The notes: generated by a model not told the origin, from the sequence alone. Shown: positions 25,674 through 34,592, counted from the first letter of the stretch. The stretch is DNA of 64,000 bases from Hymenobacter armeniacus (GCF_014699055.1 NZ_JACXAC010000005.1:372001-436000); one strand, 5' to 3'. Translations and numbers: made by a program.

Positions 25674-26078
25674 ATGCTGCCGCCGCCCGACGCTTTTTTG
25701 CCCGAAATCACTTTCCAAACCAGCCGCAGCAGCGGGCCGGGCGGGCAGAACGTGAACAAGGTGGAATCGCGCGTGGAACTGCGCTTTCCGCTGCGCGAGT
25801 CGCAGGTGCTGACCGAGGCGCAGAAGGAGCTGATTCTGGAAAAGATTGGCAACCAGCTCACCGCTGAGGGCCTGCTCCTCGTCACGGCCCAGGACGACCG
25901 CAGCCAGCTGCGCAACAAGGAAATTGCGCTGACCCGTTTCCACGAGCTGCTGCTCCGAAGCCTGCGGCGGCCCAAGCCCCGCAAGGCCACCAAGCCCAGC
26001 AAAGCCGCCGTGCGCAAGCGCCTGGAGGGCAAAAAGCTGCACAGCGACAAGAAAGCCAACCGCCGCAAGCTGGACTAG
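25674..26078 (+). CDS. arfB: alternative ribosome-rescue factor / peptidyl-tRNA hydrolase ArfB
   Basis: A 134-residue protein with the catalytic GGQ (residues 23-25, in SSGPGGQNVNKV) of class I release factors but no stop-codon recognition domain, and a strongly basic C-terminal tail (RKRLEGKKLHSDKKANRRK). This is the layout of ArfB/YaeJ, whose tail enters the empty mRNA channel of stalled ribosomes so that the GGQ can release the nascent chain. The length is normal. Confidence 0.93.
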   Translation: MLPPPDAFLPEITFQTSRSSGPGGQNVNKVESRVELRFPLRESQVLTEAQKELILEKIGNQLTAEGLLLVTAQDDRSQLRNKEIALTRFHELLLRSLRRPKPRKATKPSKAAVRKRLEGKKLHSDKKANRRKLD

Positions 26079-26104
26079 CGGCGCGGGCCGCTTCTAGGCT
26101 GCAC

Positions 26105-26139
26105 AAAAGCCCCCGTGCCATGGGCACGGGGGCTTTTTT
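26105..26139 (+). terminator. intrinsic terminator after arfB
   Basis: A 15-bp GC-rich stem around 26105-26119 and 26122-26136 with a very short loop, then a T run. Confidence 0.9.
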
Positions 26140-26165
26140 CTGGTTGCCAGTTGATGGAGTGGCGG

Positions 26166-26495
26166 CTACTTCACCCCGTCGAGGGCGAGGTGGTTGCTGA
26201 GGGTGGTGCCGGAGCAGGTGTATTCGGCCGTCGGGGCGGCGCCTTTGGTGTAGGTAAAGGCTTGGGTGGCTTGGTTGTCGGTGCCCCACATCACCCAGAT
26301 TTTCATCCAGGTGGTGGCGCCGTCGGGCACGCCCAGGTCGCCGGGCGAGGTGGTGTAGGACTGGCCCAGCAGCTCGTTGCTGGTTTGGGCCGACGACTGC
26401 AGCTGGCCGTTGTCGTCGAGGTACACAAATTCGGTGCGGCAAACGTAGCCGCCTTGCTGGTTGAGTTTGAACTGCCCTACTTGTTGGAGTGCCAT
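26166..26495 (-). CDS. hypothetical small protein
   Basis: A 109-residue protein from ATG 26495 (MALQQVGQFKLNQQGG). It has no signal peptide or membrane helix. It is rich in Thr, Gly and aromatic residues and looks all-beta (GGYVCRTEFVYLDDNGQ, DLGVPDGATTWMKIWVMWG, FTYTKGAAPTAEYTCSGTTLSNHL). Two Cys residues are far apart. I do not recognise the family. It is flanked by the arfB terminator and by mgtE, with no functional context. An upstream start at 26537 would add an unlikely leader. Confidence 0.7.
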   Translation of the reverse strand: MALQQVGQFKLNQQGGYVCRTEFVYLDDNGQLQSSAQTSNELLGQSYTTSPGDLGVPDGATTWMKIWVMWGTDNQATQAFTYTKGAAPTAEYTCSGTTLSNHLALDGVK

Positions 26496-26782
26496 GGGGG
26501 TAGTAGAAAAAAGATGGGTGCGCCTACTCTGGGTCAAGGCTTTTCGGCAACCGCCTGGTGTCTCACTGAAGCTTCGTTTGACAGTACAAAGAGACAGCCC
26601 GGACGCCCGGCGTATAAGCGCACAACTACTTGATTTTCACAACCCGCTATTCTACGTGATTCTGCCCCGTGTTTTTACGGGAGCGGTTATTACCTGCCTG
26701 CGCCGCCTGGGTTCCAGCACGCGGAGCCCGTCGGCTTTTCGAGCCGCAGAAAGTGCTACCCATCCTTTTGCCCATTGCTGCC
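26496..26782. other. intergenic gap without recognised features
   Basis: About 290 bases between the small hypothetical gene and the 3' end of mgtE. Several short open frames exist but none shows a domain, signal or coding pattern that I can support. Confidence 0.5.
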
Positions 26783-28159
26783 TTACAGCAGCGTGCCCCG
26801 CAGCAGCAGCAGGGCCACCGAGAAGTAGATAATCAAGCCCGTGACGTCGACCAGCGTAGCCACGAAAGGTGCCGACGACGTGGCCGGGTCCAGGCCCAGC
26901 CGCTTGAGCAGCAGCGGCAGCATGGAGCCCGCCAATGAGCCCCACAGCACAATGCCCACCAGCGCCACGCCCACCGTGAGGGCCACCAGCACCCAATGCT
27001 CGCCGTAAATTGGCGTGATGCTTTGCCAGATGGCAATGCGCCCGAAGCCCACCAGTCCGAGAATCAACCCCAGGGCTAAGCCTGTGACGATTTCGCGCCG
27101 CAGCACCCGCCACCACTCGCCCAGCGTGAACTCGCCCAGCGCCATGGCCCGGATGATGAGCGACGTGGCCTGCGAGCCCGAGTTGCCTCCCGAGCTGATA
27201 ATCAGAGGAACAAATTGCACGAGCACGATGGCCTTTTGCAGCTCGCCCTCAAAGAATTGCATGGCCGAGGCCGTGAGCAACTCGCCCAGAAACAGGATAA
27301 CCAGCCAGCCGGCCCGCTTCTGCACCAGCCGCAGCAGGGGCATGGTGAGGTAGGGCTCGTCGAGGGCTTCGGAGCCGCCGAACTTCTGGATGTCTTCGGT
27401 GTCTTCTTCCTCCCGAATGCTCAGGATGTCGTCGATGGTCACGATGCCGAGCAGAATGCCCTGGTCCGACACCACGGGCAGGGCGTTGCGGTCGTTGCGC
27501 CGGAAAATATCGATGGCTTCTTCCTGGTCCTGGTTGGCCACGAGGCTCACGTAGCGGCGGTCCATGAGGTCGCGCACCCGCGCCGTGGGCGCCGTGAGCA
27601 GAAACTCCCGAATGCGGATGTCGTCGATGAGTACGCCGTGGGCATCGGTCACGTAGAGCATGCTCAGCGTTTCGGACTGCCCGCCGTGCTGCCGGATGTA
27701 GTCGAGCACCTGCTGCACCGTCCAGTTCTCGCGAATGGCGATGTAATCGGGCGTCATCAGGCGGCCCACCGAGTATTCGGGGTAGCCCAGCAGCTGCAGC
27801 GTCACCTTGCGCTCTTCCTCCGAGAGGCTCTGCACCAGCTCGGCCACGAAGTTGGCGGGCAGGAATTCGAGCAGGGCCGTGCGGTCGTCCGGCGACATCT
27901 CGTTGAGGATGTCGGCCATCTTGTCCTGGGCCAGGTTTTCCAGAAAGTGCTTCTGCACCTCCAGGTCGAGGTATTCGAACACCTCGGTGGCCAGCTTCAG
28001 GGGCAGCAGCCGGAAAATGATGAGTTGTTCCCGTTCTTCCTCCTCCTCAATGAGGGATACCAGCTCCGACGGCTGAAAGTCGCGGAGTACTTGCTTAAGC
28101 TTAAAAAACTCGCCCTCCTGAATCAGGGACGTGATGGTTTCCACGGTCTGCGGCTGCAT
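26783..28159 (-). CDS. mgtE: magnesium transporter MgtE
   Basis: A 458-residue MgtE. It has the N-terminal superhelical MgtE_N domain (about 20-130), two CBS domains (about 135-255, with VGRLMTPDYIAIRENWTVQQVLD and VRDLMDRRYVSLVANQDQEEAIDIF), the plug helix, and five membrane helices with the family motifs SSGGNSGSQATSL and PATSSAPFVATLVDVTGL. MgtE is a Mg2+-gated Mg2+ channel of the inner membrane. A minus-strand -7 box (TACTTTTG) lies at 28221-28228. Confidence 0.95.
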   Translation of the reverse strand: MQPQTVETITSLIQEGEFFKLKQVLRDFQPSELVSLIEEEEEREQLIIFRLLPLKLATEVFEYLDLEVQKHFLENLAQDKMADILNEMSPDDRTALLEFLPANFVAELVQSLSEEERKVTLQLLGYPEYSVGRLMTPDYIAIRENWTVQQVLDYIRQHGGQSETLSMLYVTDAHGVLIDDIRIREFLLTAPTARVRDLMDRRYVSLVANQDQEEAIDIFRRNDRNALPVVSDQGILLGIVTIDDILSIREEEDTEDIQKFGGSEALDEPYLTMPLLRLVQKRAGWLVILFLGELLTASAMQFFEGELQKAIVLVQFVPLIISSGGNSGSQATSLIIRAMALGEFTLGEWWRVLRREIVTGLALGLILGLVGFGRIAIWQSITPIYGEHWVLVALTVGVALVGIVLWGSLAGSMLPLLLKRLGLDPATSSAPFVATLVDVTGLIIYFSVALLLLRGTLL

Positions 28160-28220
28160 GAAAAGAGGGGCGGAGGTGCTTCGCTAGGCAAGCGGGGTTG
28201 GGGAACGGAAAATTGCGGTG

Positions 28221-28228
28221 CAAAAGTA
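28221..28228 (-). promoter_or_regulatory. -7 box for mgtE
   Basis: On the minus strand this reads TACTTTTG, fitting TAnnTTTG, and lies 62 bases before the mgtE start codon. Confidence 0.4.
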
Positions 28229-28420
28229 GCGCGAAGCCGGCGGTAAATGGCCGACCGAACCAAAGTTGACGGCGATAAAAAGCGCGCCCGGTTCCGCGGC
28301 ATTACCTCGGCCGTAGCAGCTTTGGTTGGCTCAGGAAGTGCCAGCCGCGCCGCGGCGCACAGCAAGCGGCGCAGTTTCCCCGTATTCACCATTCTATCTT
28401 GCCTTTCCAAATTCGTGTTC

Positions 28421-29245
28421 ATGCCCGCCGATTCCTCTTTGCCTGCCACTGCGCCGCTGGGCACCCTTGTGGTGCTAGGCGGCGGCGACGACGACCCCAT
28501 GCTGGCCCTGCTGGCCCGGCTGCTGCCCGACCGCAACTCGCCCATTGAGGTGCTCACCACGGCCAGCCGCCGCCAGCCCGCTCGCACCGCCGCTGCCTAC
28601 GCCCACGCCTGGAACCAGCTGGGCTGTCCCCACGTGCGCCACCTGCAAGTCGACGAAAACAACCCCGCCGACGACCCGGCCACCCTGGCGCGCCTGCGCC
28701 GCGCCGCCCTCGTCTTCATGAGCGGCGGCGACCAGGAACGCATCACCGATTTCCTGCTCGGCACCGAATTTCTGGCCATTCTCAAGCACAAGCACCAGGC
28801 CGAGGCCGGCTTCATCGTGGCCGGCACCAGCGCCGGTGCCTCCGCCGTGGCCGATTTTATGCTCGTGAACGGCCACGGCTGGCGTAGCCTGCTGGCGGGC
28901 CACGTCGACGTGAAGCCCGGCCTGGGCCTGCTGCCGGGCGTGCTGCTCGACCAGCACTTTGCCGAGCGCGGGCGCTACCCGCGGCTCATGCACGCCGTGC
29001 TGGCGCAGCCCACGCTGCTGGGCATTGGCCTCAGCGAAGAAACGGGGCTGGTCATTCGCGCCGGCCACCCCGCCGAAGTATTCGGCGAAGAAGCCGTGGT
29101 GATAGTAGACGCCGCCGCCGCCACCCACAACAACCTGCCCGACCTGCCCGATGACCAAGTCATCAGCGGCCACAACCTGTGCCTGCACCTCATGGTGGCC
29201 GGCCAGCACCTCGACCTGGTCACGCGGGAGGTGAAGGCGGGGTAG
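28421..29245 (+). CDS. cphB: cyanophycinase (peptidase S51 family)
   Basis: A 274-residue protein from ATG 28421; the longer upstream frame has no domain and runs through the mgtE promoter region. The nucleophile Ser137 lies in AGTSAGAS, the S51 motif; other family features are VVLGGGDDD, FMSGGDQERI, GLGLLPGVLLDQHFAERGR and GIGLSEETGLVI. Cyanophycinases cleave cyanophycin, an Arg/Asp reserve polymer, to beta-Asp-Arg. No cyanophycin synthetase is in the window. It has no signal peptide, so it would act in the cytosol on own stores or imported material. Confidence 0.88.
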   Translation: MPADSSLPATAPLGTLVVLGGGDDDPMLALLARLLPDRNSPIEVLTTASRRQPARTAAAYAHAWNQLGCPHVRHLQVDENNPADDPATLARLRRAALVFMSGGDQERITDFLLGTEFLAILKHKHQAEAGFIVAGTSAGASAVADFMLVNGHGWRSLLAGHVDVKPGLGLLPGVLLDQHFAERGRYPRLMHAVLAQPTLLGIGLSEETGLVIRAGHPAEVFGEEAVVIVDAAAATHNNLPDLPDDQVISGHNLCLHLMVAGQHLDLVTREVKAG

Positions 29246-29274
29246 GGGAGACGGACGATAAGAAAAAGTGGATA

Positions 29275-29386
29275 GCGTCTGTCATCCTGAGCGCCGCGAA
29301 GGACCTTCTCACGCCTGCGCTGATTGAATTGCTGCAAATCGTTCTTCGGGGAGAAGGTCCTTCGCGGCGCTCAGGATGACAGACGC
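29275..29386. repeat. perfect 36-bp palindrome
   Basis: The arm 29275-29310 is an exact inverted copy of 29351-29386, with a 40-base loop. Its core resembles the palindromes at 19.9 and 45.9 kb but differs in several bases (CATCCTGAGCGCCGCGAAGG), so it is a subfamily. It separates the cyanophycinase gene from the next promoter. Confidence 0.85.
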
Positions 29387-29429
29387 CCTCCTTTCCCTGC
29401 CTCCCCTCCCCACGGGCACCAAAGCGTCC

Positions 29430-29437
29430 TACATTTG
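29430..29437 (+). promoter_or_regulatory. -7 box before the MORN-like gene
   Basis: TACATTTG fits TAnnTTTG. Its position makes a start at 29470 more likely than the ATG at 29443. Confidence 0.4.
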
Positions 29438-29469
29438 CGTTGATGCGGCGAAATTATTTGGTGCTTTTC

Positions 29470-30522
29470 ATGCGTAATCTTCGTTTGTGGCTGCGGCCGC
29501 TGCGTTTTCTGGGTATTTTGGTAGTGGCACTCACGCTCCTGCCGTGGGCGTGCACACGCAAAACCGTGTCGTTCAAAAGCACGCCCGACGAACCCGTGGC
29601 CCTCGTGGCCGACACGCTGACGCGCACGGCCGACTCGCTCAACGGCAAGCCTTCGCTCAGCACGGCCCGCAAGGTGGTGCTCACCAAAGAGCAAGAAAAA
29701 GCCGCCAAAGACGCAGAGAAAGACACCCAGCGCAAGGCCAAGAAAAAGCCGAAAAACGTCTTTCTGGGCGAGAAGATGAAGAAGGCCTTCGTGAAAACCG
29801 GCCCCAAGGGCCGCAATCAGAAAATCGCCATCTTTTACTTCCTGAAGTATCCCAAGGTGCTGAGCGACTATGCGCCGGCGCATTATTACTACGACACCAA
29901 AAAGCACAAAATCCTGAAGCTGGCGGCTGTGGAAGAAGACGCTACCAACCTCAAGATTCTGCATGGGCCGTACAAGGTGCTGCAGAACAACAAGGTGCTC
30001 GAAACCGGCTTCTATGCCTTGGGCACCAAGCACCTGCGTTGGGAGACCTTCGATAAAAACGGCGTGCTGCTCACCAAAACCCACTACGAGATGGGTTTCC
30101 CGCGCGATGCCAACGTGAGCTACTACGGCGAAGACCGCAGCAAAATCAACGAAGTGGTGCCCTACGTAAACGGCAAATTGGAGGGCGACTACGCCAAGTT
30201 TCTCGTGAACGGCCAGCCCGACTGGCGCGGCCAGTTTGAGAACGGCAAGCGCGTGGGCATCTGGACCAAGTACTGGGGCTTTCGCGGCCGCCGCCACTAC
30301 GAGTACCAATACGCCGAATCCGGCTACGACCCCGAAGTGACCGAGCCCGAGCTGGTGCGCGAGTACAACCGCAACGCCACCCTCATCTACGACAAAGAGA
30401 AGAACCTCGACAAGCGCGGCCAGCCCGAAGCCGAAGACCGGCCGGGCCAAACCCGCCGCCCCGGCTACACGCCCCGCACCGTGCCCAAGGCGTCTCCTAA
30501 AGTAACGCCCCGCAAGAAGTAA
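29470..30522 (+). CDS. MORN-repeat-like envelope protein
   Basis: A 350-residue protein from ATG 29470 with an N-terminal hydrophobic segment ending in LLPWACTRK; it may be a lipoprotein on that Cys, though the -3 residue is not ideal. The middle is highly charged (KEQEKAAKDAEKDTQRKAKKK). The C-terminal part carries MORN-like strands (GPYKVLQNNKVLETGFY, VNGKLEGDYAKFLVNGQPDWRGQFENGKRVGIWTKYW split across repeats), as in YwqK-type proteins. The tail is Pro/Arg/Lys-rich. Function unknown. Confidence 0.75.
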   Translation: MRNLRLWLRPLRFLGILVVALTLLPWACTRKTVSFKSTPDEPVALVADTLTRTADSLNGKPSLSTARKVVLTKEQEKAAKDAEKDTQRKAKKKPKNVFLGEKMKKAFVKTGPKGRNQKIAIFYFLKYPKVLSDYAPAHYYYDTKKHKILKLAAVEEDATNLKILHGPYKVLQNNKVLETGFYALGTKHLRWETFDKNGVLLTKTHYEMGFPRDANVSYYGEDRSKINEVVPYVNGKLEGDYAKFLVNGQPDWRGQFENGKRVGIWTKYWGFRGRRHYEYQYAESGYDPEVTEPELVREYNRNATLIYDKEKNLDKRGQPEAEDRPGQTRRPGYTPRTVPKASPKVTPRKK

Positions 30523-30531
30523 GCTTTAGGC

Positions 30532-30891
30532 TCAGTAAAAAGCATCCTCAAAGTGCTCAAGTCGGAAGCCCTGGCTCAGCAGGGTAAGGGCCACGATGTC
30601 GAAGCGGATGTCGCCGCGCCAGTCCAGTTCCTCCTGCAAATGCGTGGCGGCCAGCCGAAACAGCTCCTTCTTGCGGGTCGAAACAAAAGTTTCGGGGGCG
30701 CCGAATTGGCCCGACGACCGGGTTTTTACTTCCACAAACACCAGGAGGGCGTTGCCTTGGCGCAACACCAGGTCGACTTCGGCGCGGCCGTGGCGGTAGC
30801 CGCGGGCCAGCACCTGGTAGCCTTGGGCCAGAAAAAAGTCGGCGGCCGCGGCCTCGCCGGCCTGGCCTAATTCGTGAGGGGCGTGGGCCAT
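30532..30891 (-). CDS. UPF0102 (YraN) family nuclease-like protein
   Basis: A 119-residue protein with the YraN endonuclease-like fold: GQAGEAAAADFFLAQGYQVLARGYRHGRAEVDLVLRQGN, then VFVEVKTRSSG, matching the D-(E)xK arrangement of restriction-like nucleases (Asp in EVDLV, Glu and Lys in VEVKTR). The cellular role of the family is not settled. It is convergent with the MORN-like gene, with nine bases between stop codons. Confidence 0.9.
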   Translation of the reverse strand: MAHAPHELGQAGEAAAADFFLAQGYQVLARGYRHGRAEVDLVLRQGNALLVFVEVKTRSSGQFGAPETFVSTRKKELFRLAATHLQEELDWRGDIRFDIVALTLLSQGFRLEHFEDAFY

Positions 30892-30989
30892 GGGTAAGAA
30901 GGGTCGGAAGGGCTTGGTTGCACCAGCCCCGGCGCAAGCCGCCGCAAGCTAACCGAAGGCGCGCGCAAGCCAATGCCTACGGCGCTTAG

Positions 30990-30997
30990 TACCTTTG
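30990..30997 (+). promoter_or_regulatory. -7 box of the lipB promoter
   Basis: TACCTTTG matches the Bacteroidota -7 consensus and lies 25 bases before ATG 31023. Confidence 0.5.
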
Positions 30998-31022
30998 CGT
31001 CCCGTTACGTTTTCCCTTGCCC

Positions 31023-31847
31023 ATGGCTTCTTCAGTAGAACAGGTTCCCGCGCCGCCGCACGACGCCCTCGGCCCCGACGACGCGCAGCCCACCACCAAC
31101 CGGACGGTGGAGGTGCGCCGCCTGGGCCTCGTAGACTACGTGCCCACCTGGGAGTTGCAGGAAGCGCTGATGGCCGGCACACTGGCCATCAAAACCCAAA
31201 ACCGTGAGGCCGAAACCACCGGCGCCCCGCACCAGGCCACGCCTAACTACCTGCTGCTCTGCGAGCACCCGCACACCTACACGCTGGGCAAAAGCGGCAA
31301 GCCCGAGCACCTGTTGCTCGACGATGACGCCCTCATGGCCCATCAGGCCAGCTTCCATCGCATCAACCGGGGCGGCGACATCACCTACCACGGTCCGGGC
31401 CAGCTGGTGGGCTACCCCATTCTCGACCTCGACAACTTCCGCACCGACATCCACTGGTATCTGCGCATGCTGGAGGAGGCCGTCATTCGCACCCTGGCCG
31501 AGTACGGCCTGAATGCCGGCCGCATTGCCGGCCTCACCGGCGTGTGGCTCGACTGGGAAGAAGGCGCCCCCAATCCCCGTAAAATCTGCGCCCTGGGCGT
31601 GAAGTGCAGCCGCTGGGTCACCCTGCACGGCTTCGCGCTCAACGTAACGCCCGACCTGTCGTATTTCGGCCACATCGTGCCCTGCGGCATCACCGACAAA
31701 GCCGTGACCTCGCTGGCCCGGGAGTTGGGCCCCGGCGCGGCCGTGTCGGTGCCCGAGGTGCAGGAGCGCCTCCTGCCGCACCTGCTGGCCCTGCTGGGAG
31801 CCACCGAGGCCGCCACATTCTCCCAATTCGCCCTGCCCACTACCTAA
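31023..31847 (+). CDS. lipB: lipoyl(octanoyl) transferase
   Basis: A 274-residue LipB with family motifs LLLCEHPHTYTLGKSG, RGGDITYHGPGQLVGYPI, KICALGVKCSRWVTLHGFALNV and VPCGITDKAVTSL; the last contains the catalytic Cys and the Lys of KICALGVK-type region is the likely partner. LipB moves octanoyl groups from acyl-ACP to lipoyl domains. The N-terminal 25 residues are low-complexity and may be an extension. A small conserved-type gene follows after 3 bases. Confidence 0.93.
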   Translation: MASSVEQVPAPPHDALGPDDAQPTTNRTVEVRRLGLVDYVPTWELQEALMAGTLAIKTQNREAETTGAPHQATPNYLLLCEHPHTYTLGKSGKPEHLLLDDDALMAHQASFHRINRGGDITYHGPGQLVGYPILDLDNFRTDIHWYLRMLEEAVIRTLAEYGLNAGRIAGLTGVWLDWEEGAPNPRKICALGVKCSRWVTLHGFALNVTPDLSYFGHIVPCGITDKAVTSLARELGPGAAVSVPEVQERLLPHLLALLGATEAATFSQFALPTT

Positions 31848-31850
31848 GCC

Positions 31851-32267
31851 GTGAAACAAGATATTTCCTTCGACCCCGTAGAAGGCGTTTCGGTCGCCAT
31901 CATCCCCGACAGCGACGCGCTGCCCCCCGACGGCCAGACCCTGTGGCAGGTGTACTTGCTCAACCACAACGATTTCCCGCTGGAAAACGTCATCGTGAAC
32001 GCCAACGGCTACGGCCAGCAGCCCGACGGCGAAAAAGTGCGCACCTCCACCTTGCGCTACGTATTTGAGGAAGTGGGGGCCCGCACGGCCGTGCCCGTCG
32101 AGCCCATCGACCCGGCTTTGTTTCACCTCAACAACCAATACTGGGTGAGCTATTACCACGGCACCCAGATTTTCGACAAAAAATTCATCTTCGTGCCCGA
32201 TTCCATCGTGCCCGACAACTTCACCCACATCGCCCTGCTCGACCAAACTGGGGTGCTGCACAGCTAA
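31851..32267 (+). CDS. hypothetical protein in lipB operon
   Basis: A 138-residue cytosolic protein starting at GTG, three bases after lipB, so translation is probably coupled. It has no signal or membrane segment and looks mainly beta-stranded (GVSVAIIPDSDALPPDG, WQVYLLNHNDFPLENVIVNANGYG, YWVSYYHGTQIFDKKFIFVPDSI). I recall similar Bacteroidota proteins, sometimes misnamed as phenylalanyl-tRNA synthetase subunits; nothing in this sequence supports that name. Confidence 0.8.
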   Translation: MKQDISFDPVEGVSVAIIPDSDALPPDGQTLWQVYLLNHNDFPLENVIVNANGYGQQPDGEKVRTSTLRYVFEEVGARTAVPVEPIDPALFHLNNQYWVSYYHGTQIFDKKFIFVPDSIVPDNFTHIALLDQTGVLHS

Positions 32268-32314
32268 TAAATCTGCCTTCGGGTAGCGTAAGTCATTAAT
32301 TGTAACTATTGTAT

Positions 32315-33397
32315 ATGAGTCATTTCGATATTCCGCTGGGTTTGTCGTGGATGTGGGCGTTGCTGGTGTCGCTGTTCGCCGTGCCGTCCATCATCTACAT
32401 CGCCCACCTCAAAAACATGCTCGACACGCCCAACGGGCGCACCGTGCACCAGTCGCTCACGCCGCGCCTGGGCGGGGTGGCCGTGTTCGCCGGGTTCATG
32501 TCGGCCCTCACCATCTTCGCGCCCCTGCAAAACGGGGTGAAAGAGCTGCTGGCCGGCTGCATCATCCTGTTTTTTGTGGGGCTGAAAGATGATTTGGTGG
32601 GCATGTCGGTGGCCAAGAAGTTTGTGGGCCAGCTCCTGGCCACGGGCATTGTGATGATAATGGCCGATGTCCGCATCACCAGCTTCCAGGGCATTTTCGG
32701 CATTGGCACGCTGCCGGTGGGCGTCAGCTACGCCTTCACCCTGGGCGTTATCGTGGGCATCACCAACGCCATCAACCTCATCGACGGCCTCGACGGGCTG
32801 GCCGGCACTATTGTGCTCATTATCTGTGGCACCTTTGGCTACTACTTCTACCAATACGGCGGCCCGTACTACAGCAACTACGCCTTCGTGGCACTTTGCC
32901 TCATCGGCGGCCTGCTGGGTTTCCTACGCTATAACTTTCACCGGGCCCCCATTTTTATGGGCGACACGGGCTCGCTGGTGTGCGGCTTCATCGTGTCGGT
33001 GCTGTCCATTCAGTTCATCGAGATGGGCTTGCACGTGGGGCAACCTTTCGGGGCGGCGGCTCCTTCGGTGGCCGTGGGCATTCTGTTTGTTCCGCTGTTC
33101 GACACCCTGCGGGTATTTTCGTTGCGCATGCTGGCGGGTCGTTCGCCCTTTTCGCCCGATAAAAACCATATTCACCACCGCATCCTGGCCATGGGCTTCC
33201 AGCAAATCAGCACCGTGCTGCTGCTGGGCCTGCTCAACGTGCTGGTAATATTGTTCGTCATCCGCTTCGCCCATTTGGGCAACACCATCCTCATTGCCGC
33301 CCTGGCTGGCTTCTCGGCGCTGCTGAGCGTCTTCTTTGGCGTGTACCAAAGCCGCATCTCCCGCCGGCAACTGCTGGCCGCCGAAAGCGGCAACTAA
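32315..33397 (+). CDS. MraY-like glycosyl-1-phosphate transferase (WecA/TagO type)
   Basis: A 360-residue polytopic membrane enzyme of glycosyltransferase family 4. Diagnostic motifs are LTPRLGGVAVF, LKDDLVG, NAINLIDGLDGLAG, FMGDTGSLVCG and the HIHHRILAMG loop, which indicates the WecA/TagO branch rather than MraY proper. These enzymes move a sugar-1-phosphate from UDP-sugar to undecaprenyl phosphate, starting surface polysaccharide synthesis. The start at ATG 32315 gives a normal first helix. No polysaccharide cluster is adjacent. Confidence 0.92.
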   Translation: MSHFDIPLGLSWMWALLVSLFAVPSIIYIAHLKNMLDTPNGRTVHQSLTPRLGGVAVFAGFMSALTIFAPLQNGVKELLAGCIILFFVGLKDDLVGMSVAKKFVGQLLATGIVMIMADVRITSFQGIFGIGTLPVGVSYAFTLGVIVGITNAINLIDGLDGLAGTIVLIICGTFGYYFYQYGGPYYSNYAFVALCLIGGLLGFLRYNFHRAPIFMGDTGSLVCGFIVSVLSIQFIEMGLHVGQPFGAAAPSVAVGILFVPLFDTLRVFSLRMLAGRSPFSPDKNHIHHRILAMGFQQISTVLLLGLLNVLVILFVIRFAHLGNTILIAALAGFSALLSVFFGVYQSRISRRQLLAAESGN

Positions 33398-33407
33398 CGT
33401 CCTGACT

Positions 33408-34592
33408 ATGTGGCGCGCGCGACGCATCTGCTGGCTGCTGGCGTGGGGCTTGTGCCTGGCCCTGGCCGGCACGGCACGCCCGGCGCGCGCCAGCGAGTAC
33501 CGGCAGCTGCCCCCATCCACGCCAACTTCTTTGTCGGCCGACTGGCTGATTCACGACGCCGCGCGCAACCGGCTCATTTTCTATCTGCCGGGCTACCACC
33601 AGCCCGCCCACGCCTACTACCAGTGGGTGCGCATCAGCCGCAACCAGCCCTTCCCGCTGTCGTTTGCCGCCCAGCCGGGGCTGAGTTTGTTTCTTGACAA
33701 CCAGCTCATTTTCAACGCCAAATCGGCAACAACTTACTCCCTCGATTTGGCGCGGCTGCTGCCGGCGCAGTTGGCGCCGGGCACGCACCTGCTGGCCGTG
33801 TGGCAGCCCGACGGCTCGCCAGCGCTGGCGTCGTTCTCGGGCGTGAGCGCCAGCAGCACTGCCCCCGGCCAGGCCGAGGCGCGCGCGGGGCTGGCCCAGC
33901 CCCGCGTGCCCGCGCCGCAGGGCCAAAACGTGTATCTGGGCTTTTTGCTGGTGCTGGGGCTGTCCTACGGGGCCGTGCGCGCCACCTACCAGCCCGGTCT
34001 GGCTCGCATCTTTCAGATTGACGAGCTATTCAGCAGCGGTGCCGACCAGCAGGCCTTCCTCGCCAAGCCCGCCTTCTCCCTCCTGAACCTGTTGCTGGTG
34101 GTGCTGTTCGCGTTTTCGTTCGCGCTGCTCCTCACCGCCCTGCACACCGACCTGCAGAACCTGCCGCTGCTACGCCGCTTCTTCGACGTGCCCGAAACCG
34201 CCATCGTGGCCCGAGTGCTGCTCTACGCGGGCGTCATCACCGTATTCGTGTTCGGCAAATACGTGTACGTGGCCCTGCTGGCTTACACCTTCGGGCTGCA
34301 GGGGCTGGTCAACGTGCAATACCGGGAATTTTTGCGCACCACGCTGCTGGCAGGCTTATTTCTGCCGGTGGTGCTGCTGCTCTACCTCAGCCTCAACAGC
34401 GGCTACCCGCAGGCCGTGGCCTGGGCCGCTAGCGCCGCCATTGCCGTGGTGCTGGTGGGCACGGTGCTGCGCGTGGCCCACACCTTACACCAATATGCCT
34501 CCCTGCTAAATCTCCATTTGTTTGCCTACCTTTGCGCAACTGAAGTACTGCCTTTATTGGTTTTACTCAAACTTATTGTCTTTACGTACTGA
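33408..34592 (+). CDS. DUF4271 membrane protein
   Basis: A 394-residue protein from ATG 33408 with a signal peptide (MWRARRICWLLAWGLCLALA...), a periplasmic beta-rich part (about 30-165), and from about residue 180 a helical membrane domain with the DUF4271 features (IFQIDELFSSGADQQAFL, RRFFDVPE, FGKYVYVALLAYTFGLQ, FAYLCATEVLPLLVLLKLIVF). The family is restricted to Bacteroidota as far as I know and often precedes the HemD-like gene, as here. The function is unknown; location suggests a link with the envelope/T9SS block downstream. Confidence 0.82.
   Translation: MWRARRICWLLAWGLCLALAGTARPARASEYRQLPPSTPTSLSADWLIHDAARNRLIFYLPGYHQPAHAYYQWVRISRNQPFPLSFAAQPGLSLFLDNQLIFNAKSATTYSLDLARLLPAQLAPGTHLLAVWQPDGSPALASFSGVSASSTAPGQAEARAGLAQPRVPAPQGQNVYLGFLLVLGLSYGAVRATYQPGLARIFQIDELFSSGADQQAFLAKPAFSLLNLLLVVLFAFSFALLLTALHTDLQNLPLLRRFFDVPETAIVARVLLYAGVITVFVFGKYVYVALLAYTFGLQGLVNVQYREFLRTTLLAGLFLPVVLLLYLSLNSGYPQAVAWAASAAIAVVLVGTVLRVAHTLHQYASLLNLHLFAYLCATEVLPLLVLLKLIVFTY

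Noticed and set aside
33336..33407. Longer N-terminus of the DUF4271 protein overlapping the WecA-like gene
   Set aside because: The signal peptide begins at 33408; the extension only reads the end of the upstream gene in another frame.
34527..34534. TACCTTTG as promoter for the hemD-like gene
   Set aside because: It matches the -7 box but lies inside the end of the DUF4271 gene, 135 bases before the start, with no spaced -33 element; it may be chance.
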